DNA from: Lysobacter sp.
GTDB taxonomy: Bacteria > Pseudomonadota > Gammaproteobacteria > Xanthomonadales > Xanthomonadaceae
Reading direction: 5' to 3'
Length of the DNA stretch: 54,414 nucleotides
NCBI GenBank assembly: GCA_019634715.1
Contig: JAHCAU010000024.1
Location: forward strand, 1 to 54,414
Program-made: the position numbers and the translations under genes
Part shown: one piece after another, positions 1-9,836 of the stretch
How the letters are laid out: every line of letters starts with the position of its first letter
Numbering within the stretch: position 1 is the stretch's first letter
Notes under the pieces: generated by a model
What the model was told of the DNA's origin: nothing
The model's database searches: none
The model's input: only the letters and a program-made list of their open reading frames with translations

Positions 1-391
1 GTGCGGCGTCTGGCCCGGAGGGCAGCGGCACGCGGGTGTCCGATACGAACAATGGCTCCTCTCCCAGCATGACACGGGCCCGGATCGCGTAGTTGTGTGC
101 CGGCGCAATGCGCGCCGGATCGTACGGAATCGCGAACCGGAAGGGCGGCGCGCCGGGCGATTCGGCGCGGATGCTCGCGATGAGTACCGCCGGTGCGTCG
201 GCCCGCGACACGTCTTCCAGCCGCGCTTCGAACACGGCGCCGGGTGGCAGGGCCATGCGCTCCCGATACGTGGCCGTGCCCGAGACCATTGCGGTCGGTG
301 GTGATGCCGGCGTGCTGCAGGCGGCGATCAGCACGGCCAGGGCGAGTGCTGTCGTAGATGACGCGAGGCGTCGAATCGTCTGGCTGGCCAT
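1..391 (-). CDS. YbaY-like lipoprotein, C-terminus outside window
   Basis: Partial gene: the ATG is at 391 and the 3' end runs off the left edge, leaving 130 codons. The N-terminus is a lipoprotein signal, with two arginines at residues 7-8, a hydrophobic stretch and a lipobox LIAAC with the acceptor Cys at residue 25. A GGAG ribosome binding site precedes the ATG. The mature part (TATYRERMALPPGAVFEARL, then a FRFAIPYDP segment) resembles the YbaY/YscW-type beta-sandwich lipoproteins that follow a 'polymerisation of small-molecule oxidation products' style domain; their biochemical role is unclear. It lies just downstream of rapZ on the same strand, where xanthomonads usually carry PTS genes. 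The lipoprotein call is strong and the family call moderate. Confidence 0.7.
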   Translation of the reverse strand, partial: MASQTIRRLASSTTALALAVLIAACSTPASPPTAMVSGTATYRERMALPPGAVFEARLEDVSRADAPAVLIASIRAESPGAPPFRFAIPYDPARIAPAHNYAIRARVMLGEEPLFVSDTRVPLPSGPDAA

Positions 392-404
392 GATCGATCT
401 CCTT

Positions 405-1307
405 TCACTGGTCGCGATTCGCACGCAGCTCGTTGTGCCGCGCGGCAACGTGTGGGTGGTGTGCCGCGAAGCGCTCGACCAGCCGGTTTGCGATGTAGAC
501 CGAGCGATGCTGGCCACCGGTGCAGCCGACGGCGACAGTGAGGTAGCGGCGATTCGCCGCCGTATGCTCGGGAATGCGCGCCTCGATGAAGGCCGCGCTG
601 TCGTCGATCATCCTGGCGACGGCCGGCTCGGCTTCGAGGAAGCGGATCACCTCCGGGTCGTGGCCCGTGAGCGGGCGCAGCAGCGGCTCCCAGTAGGGAT
701 TCGGCAATGAGCGCGCGTCGAACACGAAGTCGGCGTCGGCGGGCACGCCGCGGCGGTAGGCGAAGGATTCGAACAGCAGCGACACCGGCCGGTCCGCGCT
801 CAGATCCAGCTCGGCGATGACGCGTCGGCGCATCTGGTGGACGTTGGTCTCGCTGGTGTCGATGCTGATGTCGGCCAGCGCGCGCAGCGGCTTGAGCATG
901 CGCCGCTCCAGCGCGATGGCTTCGTGCAGGGTCAGGCCGAGGTGGCTGAGCGGGTGGCGACGGCGCGTTTCGGCGTAGCGCTTGATCAGCACGTCGTCGC
1001 TGGCGTCGAAGAACACCAGTTTCGGATCGAGGCCCAGTTCGCCGGCCTTGGACAGCAGCGAGGGCAGGGTCGACAGGTCGGTGTTGCGGCTGCGCACGTC
1101 GATGCCGACGGCGAGCTTGGGCGGCAGGTCGTTCTTGCCGGTGGCGCTGCGCACGAACTCCGGCAGCAGCTCCGCCGGCAGGTTGTCGACGCAGTAGAAG
1201 TCGAGGTCTTCGAACGTGTGCAGCGCGATCGACTTGCCGCTGCCCGACATGCCGCTGACGATGATCAGCTTCGGGTTCGCGGCCACGCGTTCGGTATCGG
1301 GACTCAT
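405..1307 (-). CDS. rapZ: RapZ, nucleotide-binding RNase adapter protein
   Basis: A 300-residue RapZ/YvcJ-family protein. In enterobacteria it binds small RNAs controlling glmS and delivers them to RNase E; in other bacteria it is a nucleotide-binding protein linked to cell-wall precursor supply. The Walker A motif GMSGSGKS is at about residues 19-26. The RapZ C-terminal block GCTGGQHRS lies near residue 245. The ATG at 1307 overlaps the hprK stop (ATGA), which fixes the start and indicates translational coupling. Length matches the family (about 285-300). Confidence 0.95.
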   Translation of the reverse strand: MSPDTERVAANPKLIIVSGMSGSGKSIALHTFEDLDFYCVDNLPAELLPEFVRSATGKNDLPPKLAVGIDVRSRNTDLSTLPSLLSKAGELGLDPKLVFFDASDDVLIKRYAETRRRHPLSHLGLTLHEAIALERRMLKPLRALADISIDTSETNVHQMRRRVIAELDLSADRPVSLLFESFAYRRGVPADADFVFDARSLPNPYWEPLLRPLTGHDPEVIRFLEAEPAVARMIDDSAAFIEARIPEHTAANRRYLTVAVGCTGGQHRSVYIANRLVERFAAHHPHVAARHNELRANRDQ

Positions 1308-2254
1308 TCCGCGCGCTCCAGGAAGTGCGAGTGCCGCGCCATGAAGGCGGCGGCCGGATCCACGCCCTTGATGCGCAGGATGTGCGCGCGCGCGGCGGCT
1401 TCGGTGAGCACGGCGAGGTTGCGGCCGGGCATGACCGGCAGGGTGATCATCGGCACGTCGAGATCGAGCACCCGGCGCGAGCCGAGGTCGCCGGTCAGAC
1501 GCTCGATGCCGGTCGCCTGCGGCTCCAGGTGCGGCCTGGTCAGGTGCACGATCAGGCGCAGGTACTTGTTCCGCTTCACTGCGGTATCGCCGAACATCTG
1601 GCGCACGTTGAGGATGCCCAGGCCGCGCACTTCGAGCAGGTCCTGCAGCAGGTCGGGGCAGGCGCCGTCGAGCACGTCGGGCGCGATCTGGGTGAATTCC
1701 GGGGCGTCGTCGGCGACGAGGCGGTGTCCTCGCGTCACCAGTTCCAGCGCCAGCTCGCTCTTGCCCGCGCCGGATTCGCCGGTGATCAGCACGCCGATCG
1801 AGTAGATCTCCATGAACACGCCGTGCACGGTCAGGCGCGGTGCGAGCTTGCGCGCGAGGTGGTACTGCACGTGGTTGAACAATTCGTGGCCCCGGCGCGG
1901 CGAACACCACAGCGGAGTGTCGGATTCCTCTGCGGCGGCGCGCAGGTCCTCGGGGCAGGGCTGGCTCTTGCTGATCACCATCGCCAGTGGCCGGAACTGC
2001 ATGATCTTTTCGATCGTCTCCCAGCGCTGGCGCGCGTCGAGCGCATCCAGCCAGGCCAACTCCTCGGTGCCGAGGATCTGCACCTTGTTCGGGTAGATGA
2101 TGTTCAGGTAGCCGGCCAACGACGGGCGGCGGGCGACCGTGTCCACGGCTTCGAGCAGACGCTCCTGTCCGCGTTGCCCGGCGACCCAGCGCAGGCCGAG
2201 GCGTTCGTGCAATTGGTCGAACAGGTCGCGGGCGCTGATGCTGGCGTTCATCAT
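1304..2254 (-). CDS. hprK: HPr kinase/phosphorylase
   Basis: 316 residues, beginning MMNASISARDLFDQ. HprK/P phosphorylates and dephosphorylates the seryl residue of HPr-type phosphocarriers. The N-terminal DRTGG-like half is followed by the kinase core, with Walker A GESGAGKS at about residues 159-166, just after the VHGVFMEIYSIGVLI block. Homologues begin at this position, so ATG 2254 is preferred over an in-frame start further upstream, which would run into hpf; the ribosome binding site is weak. It is coupled to rapZ. No ptsN lies between hpf and hprK, only 115 bases, and no ptsH, manX or ptsI follows rapZ in the window, so its substrate must be encoded elsewhere. Confidence 0.93.
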   Translation of the reverse strand: MMNASISARDLFDQLHERLGLRWVAGQRGQERLLEAVDTVARRPSLAGYLNIIYPNKVQILGTEELAWLDALDARQRWETIEKIMQFRPLAMVISKSQPCPEDLRAAAEESDTPLWCSPRRGHELFNHVQYHLARKLAPRLTVHGVFMEIYSIGVLITGESGAGKSELALELVTRGHRLVADDAPEFTQIAPDVLDGACPDLLQDLLEVRGLGILNVRQMFGDTAVKRNKYLRLIVHLTRPHLEPQATGIERLTGDLGSRRVLDLDVPMITLPVMPGRNLAVLTEAAARAHILRIKGVDPAAAFMARHSHFLERAE

Positions 2255-2369
2255 GTCGAAGGAGCCGATCGTGAGGTGGCGTGGACAAGAGAACGACCGC
2301 GGCGATGCGCGGCGGGTGCCGCCGCATCGAACCGCGGTCGTCTGTGGAAGGGAAGCGTTGCTCAGCGGA

Positions 2370-2699
2370 TCAGCCGGCATCCCCCAACTGGGCGAGGCTT
2401 TCGCCGCGGTGATGATCGACCATCTTTTCCTTGTGCTTCAAGAGCAGGCGGTCGAGTTTGTCGGCGAGGAGGTCGATCGCGGCGTACATGTCCTGGCCAT
2501 TCGCATCGGCGTGCAGGGTACGGCCGGAGATGTGGATGGTGGCTTCCGCGCAGTGCTGGGGCTTGTTGATGCTGAGCTGGGTGCGGACGGTGTCCATCGG
2601 GTGTTCGAAATGCCGACCGAGTCGCGCGAGCTTGGTTTCGACGTAGTCGCGCAGGGCGGGGGTGACTTCGAGCTGGTGGCCGTGGGTTTCGATACGCAT
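2370..2699 (-). CDS. hpf: Ribosome hibernation promoting factor, short type
   Basis: 109 residues starting MRIETHGHQLEVTPALRDYV. This is the beta-alpha-beta-beta-beta-alpha fold of HPF/YfiA proteins, which bind the 30S decoding region and inactivate ribosomes in stationary phase. The ATG at 2699 has an AGAGGA ribosome binding site. The frame stays open upstream, but that extension has no family resemblance. No long-form C-terminal dimerisation domain is present, so this is the short gammaproteobacterial type. It sits downstream of rpoN, as in many proteobacteria. Confidence 0.93.
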   Translation of the reverse strand: MRIETHGHQLEVTPALRDYVETKLARLGRHFEHPMDTVRTQLSINKPQHCAEATIHISGRTLHADANGQDMYAAIDLLADKLDRLLLKHKEKMVDHHRGESLAQLGDAG

Positions 2700-2958
2700 C
2701 GACGGTGTCCTCTGGATGCCGGGCCTGGGCGCGCATCGCGGCGTGGGGCCCGGACGGCCACTGCCGTGATGCCGACGACGCCTTGTTCCGGCACCGCCGT
2801 ACCGGGAGAGATCGGGCCCGTGGGCTTCGATTGCAAGGCCCTGGCGCGCCCGAACCGTCCCTCGTTCACAGAGTACCCCAGCGAGGCAGTGGCGCAAGGG
2901 CGGGATGCGGTGTTTCTTGATCGCGATCAGGCGGCCCGGATATCGGTCGATCGGTCCT
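2700..2958. other. Intergenic region between rpoN and hpf
   Basis: About 260 bases without a convincing gene. The stretch just upstream of hpf holds its ribosome binding site. A promoter for hpf is plausible here, but I could not place -35/-10 elements with confidence. Confidence 0.4.
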
Positions 2959-4413
2959 TCAGGCCATCCGCACGCGTTCATGCGATGCGGGAATGTTCAT
3001 CGCTTCGCGGTACTTGGCGACCGTACGCCGCGCCACCGGTACGCCCGATGCCTTCAGCGTATCGGCCAGTTTGGCGTCGGACAGCGGCTTGCGCGGATTT
3101 TCCGCCTCGATCAATCGCTTGATCATCGACTGGATCGCCGTGCTGGAGGTTTCGCCGCCTTCGTCGCTGCCAACCCCCGAGGCGAAGAAGCTGCGAAGCG
3201 GCAGCGTGCCCCGCGGTGTCATCGCGTACTTGCGCGCGATCGCACGCGAAACCGTCGATTCGTGCAGGCCCACTTCGGCCGCGACTTCGCGCAGCGTGAG
3301 CGGGCGCAGCGCCTGTTCGCCGAACTCCAGGTAACCGGATTGCTGGCGGATCAGGCAGCGCACGACCTTGAGCAGGGTGTCGCCGCGCGCTTCCAGGTGC
3401 TTGAGCAGCCAGCGCGCTTCCTGCAGGCGGCCGCGCAGGTAGCTGGCGTCGCTGCTGCTGGCGCGCTGGATCATGCTTTCGTAGCCGCGATGGATGGTCA
3501 GGCGGGTGTGGCTGCCGGCCAGCGCCGCGCGCCAGATGCCCTGGTGGCGCCAGATCACGCAGTCGGGGGTGATGTAGGTGTCTGCGCTCATGCCGCCGAC
3601 CTGCGAACCCGGGCGCGGATCCAGCGATCTCACCAGATGCAGGGCGACCGCGACCTCGTCGGCCGGCGCGGACAGCTCGTGCGCCAGGCCATCGGCCCCG
3701 ATCTTCGGCAGCCGCTCCAGCGGGCCCGACACGATCCGCAGCGCCAGCGCCTTGCCCGGGGTGTCGTCGGACAGCGCCTCGATCTGCAGGGTCAGGCATT
3801 CGCGCAGGTCGCGCGCACCCACGCCCAGCGGGTCGAAGCGCTGGATCTGGCGCAGGACGGCGAGGATTTCGGCGGGGCTGGCTTCGATCTCGGGTCGCAG
3901 CGCCTGCGCGATCTCCTCCAGCGGTTCGCGCAGGTACCCGTCGTCCTCGATGGCGTCGATCAGGGTCGCGCCGATCTGCATGTCGCGCGCCGACAGGCGG
4001 GTCAGGCGCAACTGCCAGGACAGGTGGTCGTGCAGCGAATCGGTGTGGACCAGGCGGTCCATCGGGTCCAAGCCATCCTCGTCGCCGCCGCCCGAGCCGG
4101 TGCCGCTGCCGGAACCGGTGGTGCTCCAGCTGTCCGGGGGTTCCCAGTCGGCCTCGTCGCTCTCGCGGGGCGTGTCGGCGGCCTCTTCGGAGGCCGGAAC
4201 CGGCGCTTCTGGCGCGGGAATCTCGGGCATGCCCTCGGGTGTTTCGGCGACCGACTCGGTCTCGTCCCAGTCCAGCAGCGGATTGCTTTCGATCGCCGTG
4301 GTGATCTCGGCCTCGAGCTCGAGGGACGACAACTGCAGCAGATGCAGGGCCTGACGCAGTTGCGGCGTCAGGACCAGTTGCTGCCCGAGCGATGTCTGCA
4401 GGCGAGGCTTCAT
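2959..4413 (-). CDS. rpoN: RNA polymerase sigma-54 factor
   Basis: 484 residues starting MKPRLQTSLGQQLVLTPQLR, the typical Q- and L-rich region I of sigma-54 that contacts the bacterial enhancer-binding proteins. An acidic linker (about residues 50-110, rich in E, P, D and S) follows. The core-binding and DNA-binding domains come next, with the helix-turn-helix segment LREVAAEVGLHESTVSRA. The RpoN box ARRTVAKYRE lies at about residues 461-470, close to the C-terminus. The ATG at 4413 matches the family start. It is followed by hpf on the same strand and preceded by lptB, the usual arrangement. Confidence 0.96.
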   Translation of the reverse strand: MKPRLQTSLGQQLVLTPQLRQALHLLQLSSLELEAEITTAIESNPLLDWDETESVAETPEGMPEIPAPEAPVPASEEAADTPRESDEADWEPPDSWSTTGSGSGTGSGGGDEDGLDPMDRLVHTDSLHDHLSWQLRLTRLSARDMQIGATLIDAIEDDGYLREPLEEIAQALRPEIEASPAEILAVLRQIQRFDPLGVGARDLRECLTLQIEALSDDTPGKALALRIVSGPLERLPKIGADGLAHELSAPADEVAVALHLVRSLDPRPGSQVGGMSADTYITPDCVIWRHQGIWRAALAGSHTRLTIHRGYESMIQRASSSDASYLRGRLQEARWLLKHLEARGDTLLKVVRCLIRQQSGYLEFGEQALRPLTLREVAAEVGLHESTVSRAIARKYAMTPRGTLPLRSFFASGVGSDEGGETSSTAIQSMIKRLIEAENPRKPLSDAKLADTLKASGVPVARRTVAKYREAMNIPASHERVRMA

Positions 4414-4552
4414 GTCCCTATGGTAGTGCGATCCCGACGTTTGGCGCGATCCTTGCGTGCCTTTATTTCTGAGACGACGCTCGCGGTTCCCGGCGCGGTT
4501 CCCGGTGCGGTCCGGGGGCGGTGCCGAGCGACAACGTGGTGCCGCCGCGGCG

Positions 4553-5272
4553 TTACAGCGTGAACGCGTCACCGAGATAGACGCGGCGTACGTCCTGGTT
4601 GGCCAGCAGCGCTTCGGGCGCGCCCTGCGCGAGCACGGCGCCTTCGCTCAGGATGTAGGCGCGGTCGCAGATGCCGAGGGTCTCGCGCACGCTGTGGTCG
4701 GTGATCAGCACGCCGATGCCGCGATTCTTCAGGTGGCGGATGATGCGCTGGATCTCGCCGACCGAAATCGGGTCGACGCCGGCGAAGGGTTCGTCGAGCA
4801 GCATGAGCCGCGGTTTCGCGGCCAGCGCGCGCGCGATCTCCACGCGCCTGCGCTCGCCGCCGGACAGGCTGGCGCCATTCTGGTCGGCGACATGCGCCAC
4901 CTGCAGTTCGTCGAGCAGGCTTTCCAGCTCGCGCTCGCGGCTGGCGCGGTTCAGGTCGGGACGCAGCTCCAGCACGAGACGCAGGTTGTCGGCCACGGTG
5001 AGCTTGCGGAACACCGACGGTTCCTGCGGCAGGTAGCCGACGCCGCGCTTGGCGCGGGCGTACATCGGCTCGCCGGTGATGTCGTGGCCGTCCAGCACGA
5101 TGCGCCCGGCATCGGCCGGCACCAGGCCGACGATCATGTAGAAGCAGGTGGTCTTGCCCGCGCCGTTCGGTCCGAGCAGACCGACCACTTCGCCCGCATC
5201 CAGGCGCAGGCCGAAATTGCGGACGACTTCGCGCGACTTGTAGCGCTTGCGCAGCCCTTCGGCGACCAGCAT
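4553..5272 (-). CDS. lptB: LPS export ABC transporter ATPase LptB
   Basis: 239 residues. LptB is the cytoplasmic ATPase of LptB2FG, which extracts LPS from the inner membrane. Walker A GPNGAGKTT is at about residues 34-42. The ABC signature LSGGERRRVEIARAL and Walker B LMLLDEPFAGVDP follow in order, then the switch histidine in ITDHSVRE. The ATG at 5272 overlaps the lptA stop, so translation is coupled. The operon kdsD-kdsC-lptC-lptA-lptB joins Kdo synthesis and LPS transport. Confidence 0.97.
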   Translation of the reverse strand: MLVAEGLRKRYKSREVVRNFGLRLDAGEVVGLLGPNGAGKTTCFYMIVGLVPADAGRIVLDGHDITGEPMYARAKRGVGYLPQEPSVFRKLTVADNLRLVLELRPDLNRASRERELESLLDELQVAHVADQNGASLSGGERRRVEIARALAAKPRLMLLDEPFAGVDPISVGEIQRIIRHLKNRGIGVLITDHSVRETLGICDRAYILSEGAVLAQGAPEALLANQDVRRVYLGDAFTL

Positions 5273-5832
5273 CAGGGCTTGTCCTGCGTCGCCGGCCTAG
5301 GCTGGGCGGTCTTGGGCAGGATGCGCAGGGTCACCGGGCCGTTGCCTTCGCCACCGCTTTCCACGCGACCGGTCTTCAGGTCGTAGGTCATTTTCTGGCC
5401 GCTGGTGCTGCCGCGCGCGGTGTTCACGGTGTAGTTGCCGGTCAGCACGATCACGTCGGTGTTCATGTCGTAATCGATGCGGTCGGCCCGGGCGGTCATC
5501 CAGGTCCCGTCGTCCATCTGCTGCTTGAGCACGGCCTGGCTGCCGGTGAGGACGGCGCGAACGACATCGCCGCCGCGCTGGTGGATGTCGGCGCGGGCGG
5601 CCTGGATGTCGAGCGTGCCCTGGGTGATGGTGACGCCACCGGACAGCACGTTCACGCTGTTGCCGTCGAGCGTACCTTCCTGTCGACCCGCCTTGATGTC
5701 CATCGGCTGGTTGCGATCGGTGCTGCGCGCCCAGGCTGCGGCGGGCAGCGCGATGGCAGCGACGGCCAGGGCCGTCAGCAGCGCGCTGCGCGAGACGACG
5801 GAAATGAGAGTCTTAGCGACGGGCTGGGACAT
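5272..5832 (-). CDS. lptA: LPS periplasmic bridge protein LptA
   Basis: 186 residues. LptA is the periplasmic beta-jellyroll component that bridges LptC to LptD. A Sec signal peptide covers about residues 1-36, with hydrophobic core LLTALAVAAIALP and cleavage near AWA-RS. The OstA-like repeat pattern follows: QPMDIKAGRQEGTLDGNSV, VNVLSGGVTITQGTLDIQA and MTARADRIDYDMNTDVIVL. ATG 5832 is chosen because it starts the signal peptide and overlaps the end of lptC by 20 bases; the frame is also open further upstream. Confidence 0.95.
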   Translation of the reverse strand: MSQPVAKTLISVVSRSALLTALAVAAIALPAAAWARSTDRNQPMDIKAGRQEGTLDGNSVNVLSGGVTITQGTLDIQAARADIHQRGGDVVRAVLTGSQAVLKQQMDDGTWMTARADRIDYDMNTDVIVLTGNYTVNTARGSTSGQKMTYDLKTGRVESGGEGNGPVTLRILPKTAQPRPATQDKP

Positions 5833-6373
5833 AGCGGGTGTTGACCTCGGATCGGAACACGTATCGTTTCGTGGCCGTGGACACCGCAAAGCCGCGTCCA
5901 CTGAGTATAGAGCCGGGCTGTACGATGGTCACGACATCGTCGGTTTCGGCATGATTCCTGCGCGGAAAGACCTTCAGGCTCTCCGTGTTCATCGTCACCG
6001 GCCTTACCGTGGCGCTCGGGCTGTTGGCCTTGACCTCGCCCGACAGCCGGATTTCCTCCTGGTCGGCACTGACCCAGCCCTGCTTCGAGCGGATTTCCCA
6101 GTGCTGGCCTTCCGCATCGGGGATGAGGAACAGCGGCGTGACCAGGGACATGGTGTCGTCGTCGGGACGACGCTCCAGCTGGGGCGCGCGCAGGGTGAAC
6201 GATTCCTTGCCTTCGCCGTCGAGCGCGGTCAGTTCGAAATCCTGCAGGACATAGTCGGGGCGCGTATCGGTGGTTTCGACCTGCGGCGGCGGGCGCTGCT
6301 GCTGCCACACGGCCCAGCCGGCGGCGAGGGCGCCGAGCGACAGCAGCAGGATGACCACGGCGCGCCAGCTCAC
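5813..6373 (-). CDS. lptC: LPS export protein LptC
   Basis: 186 residues. LptC is the inner-membrane-anchored partner that receives LPS from LptB2FG and passes it to LptA. A single N-terminal membrane segment lies at about residues 3-25 (WRAVVILLLSLGALAAGWAV). A periplasmic jellyroll follows, with the family block YVLQDFELTALDGEGKESF. The start is GTG 6373, which overlaps the kdsC stop (GTGA) and has a GGGGAGG site 4-5 bases upstream. Confidence 0.93.
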   Translation of the reverse strand: MSWRAVVILLLSLGALAAGWAVWQQQRPPPQVETTDTRPDYVLQDFELTALDGEGKESFTLRAPQLERRPDDDTMSLVTPLFLIPDAEGQHWEIRSKQGWVSADQEEIRLSGEVKANSPSATVRPVTMNTESLKVFPRRNHAETDDVVTIVQPGSILSGRGFAVSTATKRYVFRSEVNTRYVPARR

Positions 6374-6966
6374 GACACCTCCCCGCGTGCGGCGGGCGGC
6401 AGCGGGTCGTCGATGCGTCCCTGTGCCGACAGCAGCAGGTCGCACAACTCGCGTGCGGCGCCGTGACCGGCCTTGGCGGCGGTGCGCAGTTCGGCCGTGG
6501 CTGCGGTCAGGGCATGGGCGTCGCCGGGCGCGACCGAGAGGCCCACGGCGCGCATCGCCGGCAGGTCGGGCAGGTCGTCGCCCATGAAACACACGGTCTC
6601 GAGCGCGAGGCCCAGCTCGGCGCACAGCGCCTGCACGCAGGCCAGCTTGTCCTTCACGCCGACGTGGCAGCGCACGCCCAGCTCGCGGGCGCGTCGCTCG
6701 GCGACCGCACTGTGCCGCGCGGTGACGAAGGCGACTTCGATGCCGTGCAGGCGCAACTGGACGATGCCCTGGCCGTCGTGGACGTGGAAGCTCTTGCTCT
6801 CGCGGCCCTCGGCGTCCAGGGTCAGGCGGCCATCGGTGAGGGTGCCGTCGACGTCGAAGCAGACCAGGCGGATGTTGCCGGCGCGGGCCATCAGCAGGTG
6901 ATCGCCGGCGGCGCGGCGCGCGAGGGGCAGGGCATCCATCGAAGCGTCGATCGTCGCGTTCTCCAT
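6370..6966 (-). CDS. kdsC: 3-deoxy-D-manno-octulosonate 8-phosphate phosphatase KdsC
   Basis: 198 residues. KdsC is a HAD-superfamily phosphatase that converts Kdo-8-phosphate to Kdo, the inner-core sugar of LPS. The catalytic motif FDVDGTLTDG holds the two aspartates at about residues 38 and 40. A short cap segment contains the SFHVHDGQGI block typical of KdsC, and the metal-binding motif GDDLPDLPAM comes later. It is two bases downstream of kdsD and overlaps lptC. An internal ATG (MDALPL, residue 10) is an alternative start. Confidence 0.95.
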   Translation of the reverse strand: MENATIDASMDALPLARRAAGDHLLMARAGNIRLVCFDVDGTLTDGRLTLDAEGRESKSFHVHDGQGIVQLRLHGIEVAFVTARHSAVAERRARELGVRCHVGVKDKLACVQALCAELGLALETVCFMGDDLPDLPAMRAVGLSVAPGDAHALTAATAELRTAAKAGHGAARELCDLLLSAQGRIDDPLPPAARGEVS

Positions 6967-6968
6967 GC

Positions 6969-7997
6969 TCAGACCACCCGCGCGCGCAGCAGGTCGTGGA
7001 TGTTCAGCGCGCCGACCACGCGGCGGTCGCCGTCGACCACCACCAGGGCGTTGATCTTGCGGGTTTCCATCAATTGCGCAGCCTCGACGGCCAGCGCATC
7101 GGCGTCGATGGTGACCGGGGTGCGGGTCATCAGGCGCTCGATCGGCGTGCCGTGCACATCGGTCGCCGGGTCGGACAGCGAGCGGCGCAGGTCGCCGTCG
7201 GTGTACAGGCCGAGCAGGCGGCGGTCGGCATCGACCACGGCGGTCATGCCCAGGCGCTTGCGGCTCATCTCCAGCAGGGCGTCGCCGAGTGTCGCGTCCG
7301 GGCCGACGGCGGGAATCTCGTCGCCCGAGTGCATCACATCTGCGATATGCAGCAGCAGGCGACGGCCGAGCGCACCGGCCGGGTGCGAGCGGGCGAAGTC
7401 GTCGGAGGTGAAGCCGCGGGCTTCGAGCAGGGCGACCGCCAGCGCATCGCCCATCGCCAGCGAGGCGGTGGTGCTGGCGGTCGGGGCCAGCGCCAGCGGG
7501 CAGGCCTCGGCCGGCACGCTGACGTCCAGGTGCAGGTCGGCCTCGCGGGCAAGCGTGGACTGCGGGCGGCCGGTCATCGCGACCAGGGGATTGCCCTGTC
7601 GCTTGAGCACCGGCAGCAGCATCAGGATCTCGTCGGATTCACCGGAGTAGGACAGGGCCAGGACCACGTCGCGGTCGGTGATCATGCCCAGGTCGCCGTG
7701 GCCGGCTTCGCCCGGATGGACATAGAAGGCCGGCGTGCCGGTGGAAGCGAGGGTTGCGGCGATCTTGCGCGCCACGTGCCCGGACTTGCCCATGCCGATG
7801 CAGACGATGCGGCCCTGGCAGGCCAGCATGGTGCGGCAGGCGGCGGAGAATTGCCCGTCGATCCGGGCGGAGACGGCGGCCAGGCCGTCGCGTTCGACCT
7901 CGAAGACCCGGCGGCCGCTGGCGGCGAGGCTGCTGTCGTCGAGCACGTCGTCGTCGAGGGCGCCCGCAGGCGATGTGGTGGGGGTGGCGTTCGCCAT
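6969..7997 (-). CDS. kdsD: D-arabinose 5-phosphate isomerase KdsD
   Basis: 342 residues. KdsD interconverts ribulose 5-phosphate and arabinose 5-phosphate, the first committed precursor of Kdo. The N-terminal half is a SIS sugar-isomerase domain (CIGMGKSGHVARKIAATLAS; the block FYVHPGEAGHGDLGMI; SYSGESDE). Two CBS domains follow from about residue 210 (DVMHSGDEIPAV and RLMTRTPVTID). It is first in the kdsD-kdsC-lptCAB operon; the 174 bases upstream separate it from divergent ibaG. Confidence 0.95.
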   Translation of the reverse strand: MANATPTTSPAGALDDDVLDDSSLAASGRRVFEVERDGLAAVSARIDGQFSAACRTMLACQGRIVCIGMGKSGHVARKIAATLASTGTPAFYVHPGEAGHGDLGMITDRDVVLALSYSGESDEILMLLPVLKRQGNPLVAMTGRPQSTLAREADLHLDVSVPAEACPLALAPTASTTASLAMGDALAVALLEARGFTSDDFARSHPAGALGRRLLLHIADVMHSGDEIPAVGPDATLGDALLEMSRKRLGMTAVVDADRRLLGLYTDGDLRRSLSDPATDVHGTPIERLMTRTPVTIDADALAVEAAQLMETRKINALVVVDGDRRVVGALNIHDLLRARVV

Positions 7998-8171
7998 TGG
8001 GGAGCCGGCGGCTTTCCGTTACGCTAGTCGGCCAATTCTACGCACCCGCGTTCAGCTTTGCCCGCACGGGCGATGAATGCCGGTCTTCCCCTCCGAATCG
8101 AGGACGTTGCCCGCGCGATGCCGGCCCCTGCCGACGCGGCTCCGCCTCAAGAACCCTCCGGTGCCCCGCCC
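7998..8171. promoter_or_regulatory. Divergent intergenic region between kdsD and ibaG
   Basis: 174 bases separating two genes that start outward, so promoters for both operons should lie here. The segment CGTTACGCTAGTCGG at about 8016-8030 (plus strand) has a -10-like AT content against its GC-rich surroundings. Elements were not resolved further. Confidence 0.4.
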
Positions 8172-8411
8172 ATGACCCCCGACACCATCCGCCAGCTCAT
8201 CGAACAGGGCCTGCCGGGCGCCCGCGCCCACGTCCAGGGCGACGACGGCGTGCATTTCGAGGCGCTCGTTGTTTGCGACGCCTTCCAGGGCAAGCTGCCG
8301 CTGGCCCGCCACCGCATGGTCTACGCCACCCTCGGCGACCTGATGGGCGGCGCGATCCACGCCCTGGCGCTGAAGACGGTGACGCCGGCGGAGGCCGGTG
8401 CCCGGGAATAG
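8172..8411 (+). CDS. ibaG: BolA/IbaG family iron-sulfur metabolism protein
   Basis: 79 residues from ATG 8172 (MTPDTIRQLIEQGLPGARAH). The fold is the small BolA/KH-like type. The conserved segment HFEALVVCDAFQGKLPLARHRMVY carries the class signature. IbaG (YrbA) proteins bind monothiol glutaredoxins and Fe-S clusters and are linked to acid stress. An in-frame start further upstream (8058) would add about 38 unconserved residues, so the shorter form is preferred. It directly precedes murA, as in E. coli. Confidence 0.88.
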   Translation: MTPDTIRQLIEQGLPGARAHVQGDDGVHFEALVVCDAFQGKLPLARHRMVYATLGDLMGGAIHALALKTVTPAEAGARE

Positions 8412-8495
8412 GGAATCGGGAATCGGGAATCGAAAAAAATCGATTCCCGACGAACCCTGATCTTCCGACGTCCCGATTCCCCATTCCCGATTCCC
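8404..8495. repeat. GGGAATC heptad repeats with inverted GATTCCC copies
   Basis: Between ibaG and murA, the heptad GGGAATC/A occurs four times head to tail (8404-8431). Inverted copies follow (GATTCCC at about 8442 and again at 8474-8495), so the transcript can fold into alternative hairpins. Similar heptad arrays are scattered between genes in Lysobacter and Xanthomonas relatives. The first copy overlaps the ibaG stop region. Confidence 0.75.
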
Positions 8496-8511
8496 CACTC
8501 TCGGCTCTCAC

Positions 8512-9771
<1,260 letters not shown>

Positions 9772-9836
9772 GCCGCAGGCGCGGCCAGGAATCGATCCGA
9801 TCCATCCCTTTCCGAGTTCGATCAGGAGGATCCGAA

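Noticed and set aside
405..2327. A single 640-codon frame that would join RapZ to an N-terminal extension
   Set aside because: Upstream of ATG 1307 it is out of frame with hprK and full of R and P. RapZ has its own start overlapping the hprK stop.
2700..2958. Sigma-54 promoter upstream of hpf
   Set aside because: TTGC-containing segments were checked, but none had GG and GC at the required spacing of -24/-12.
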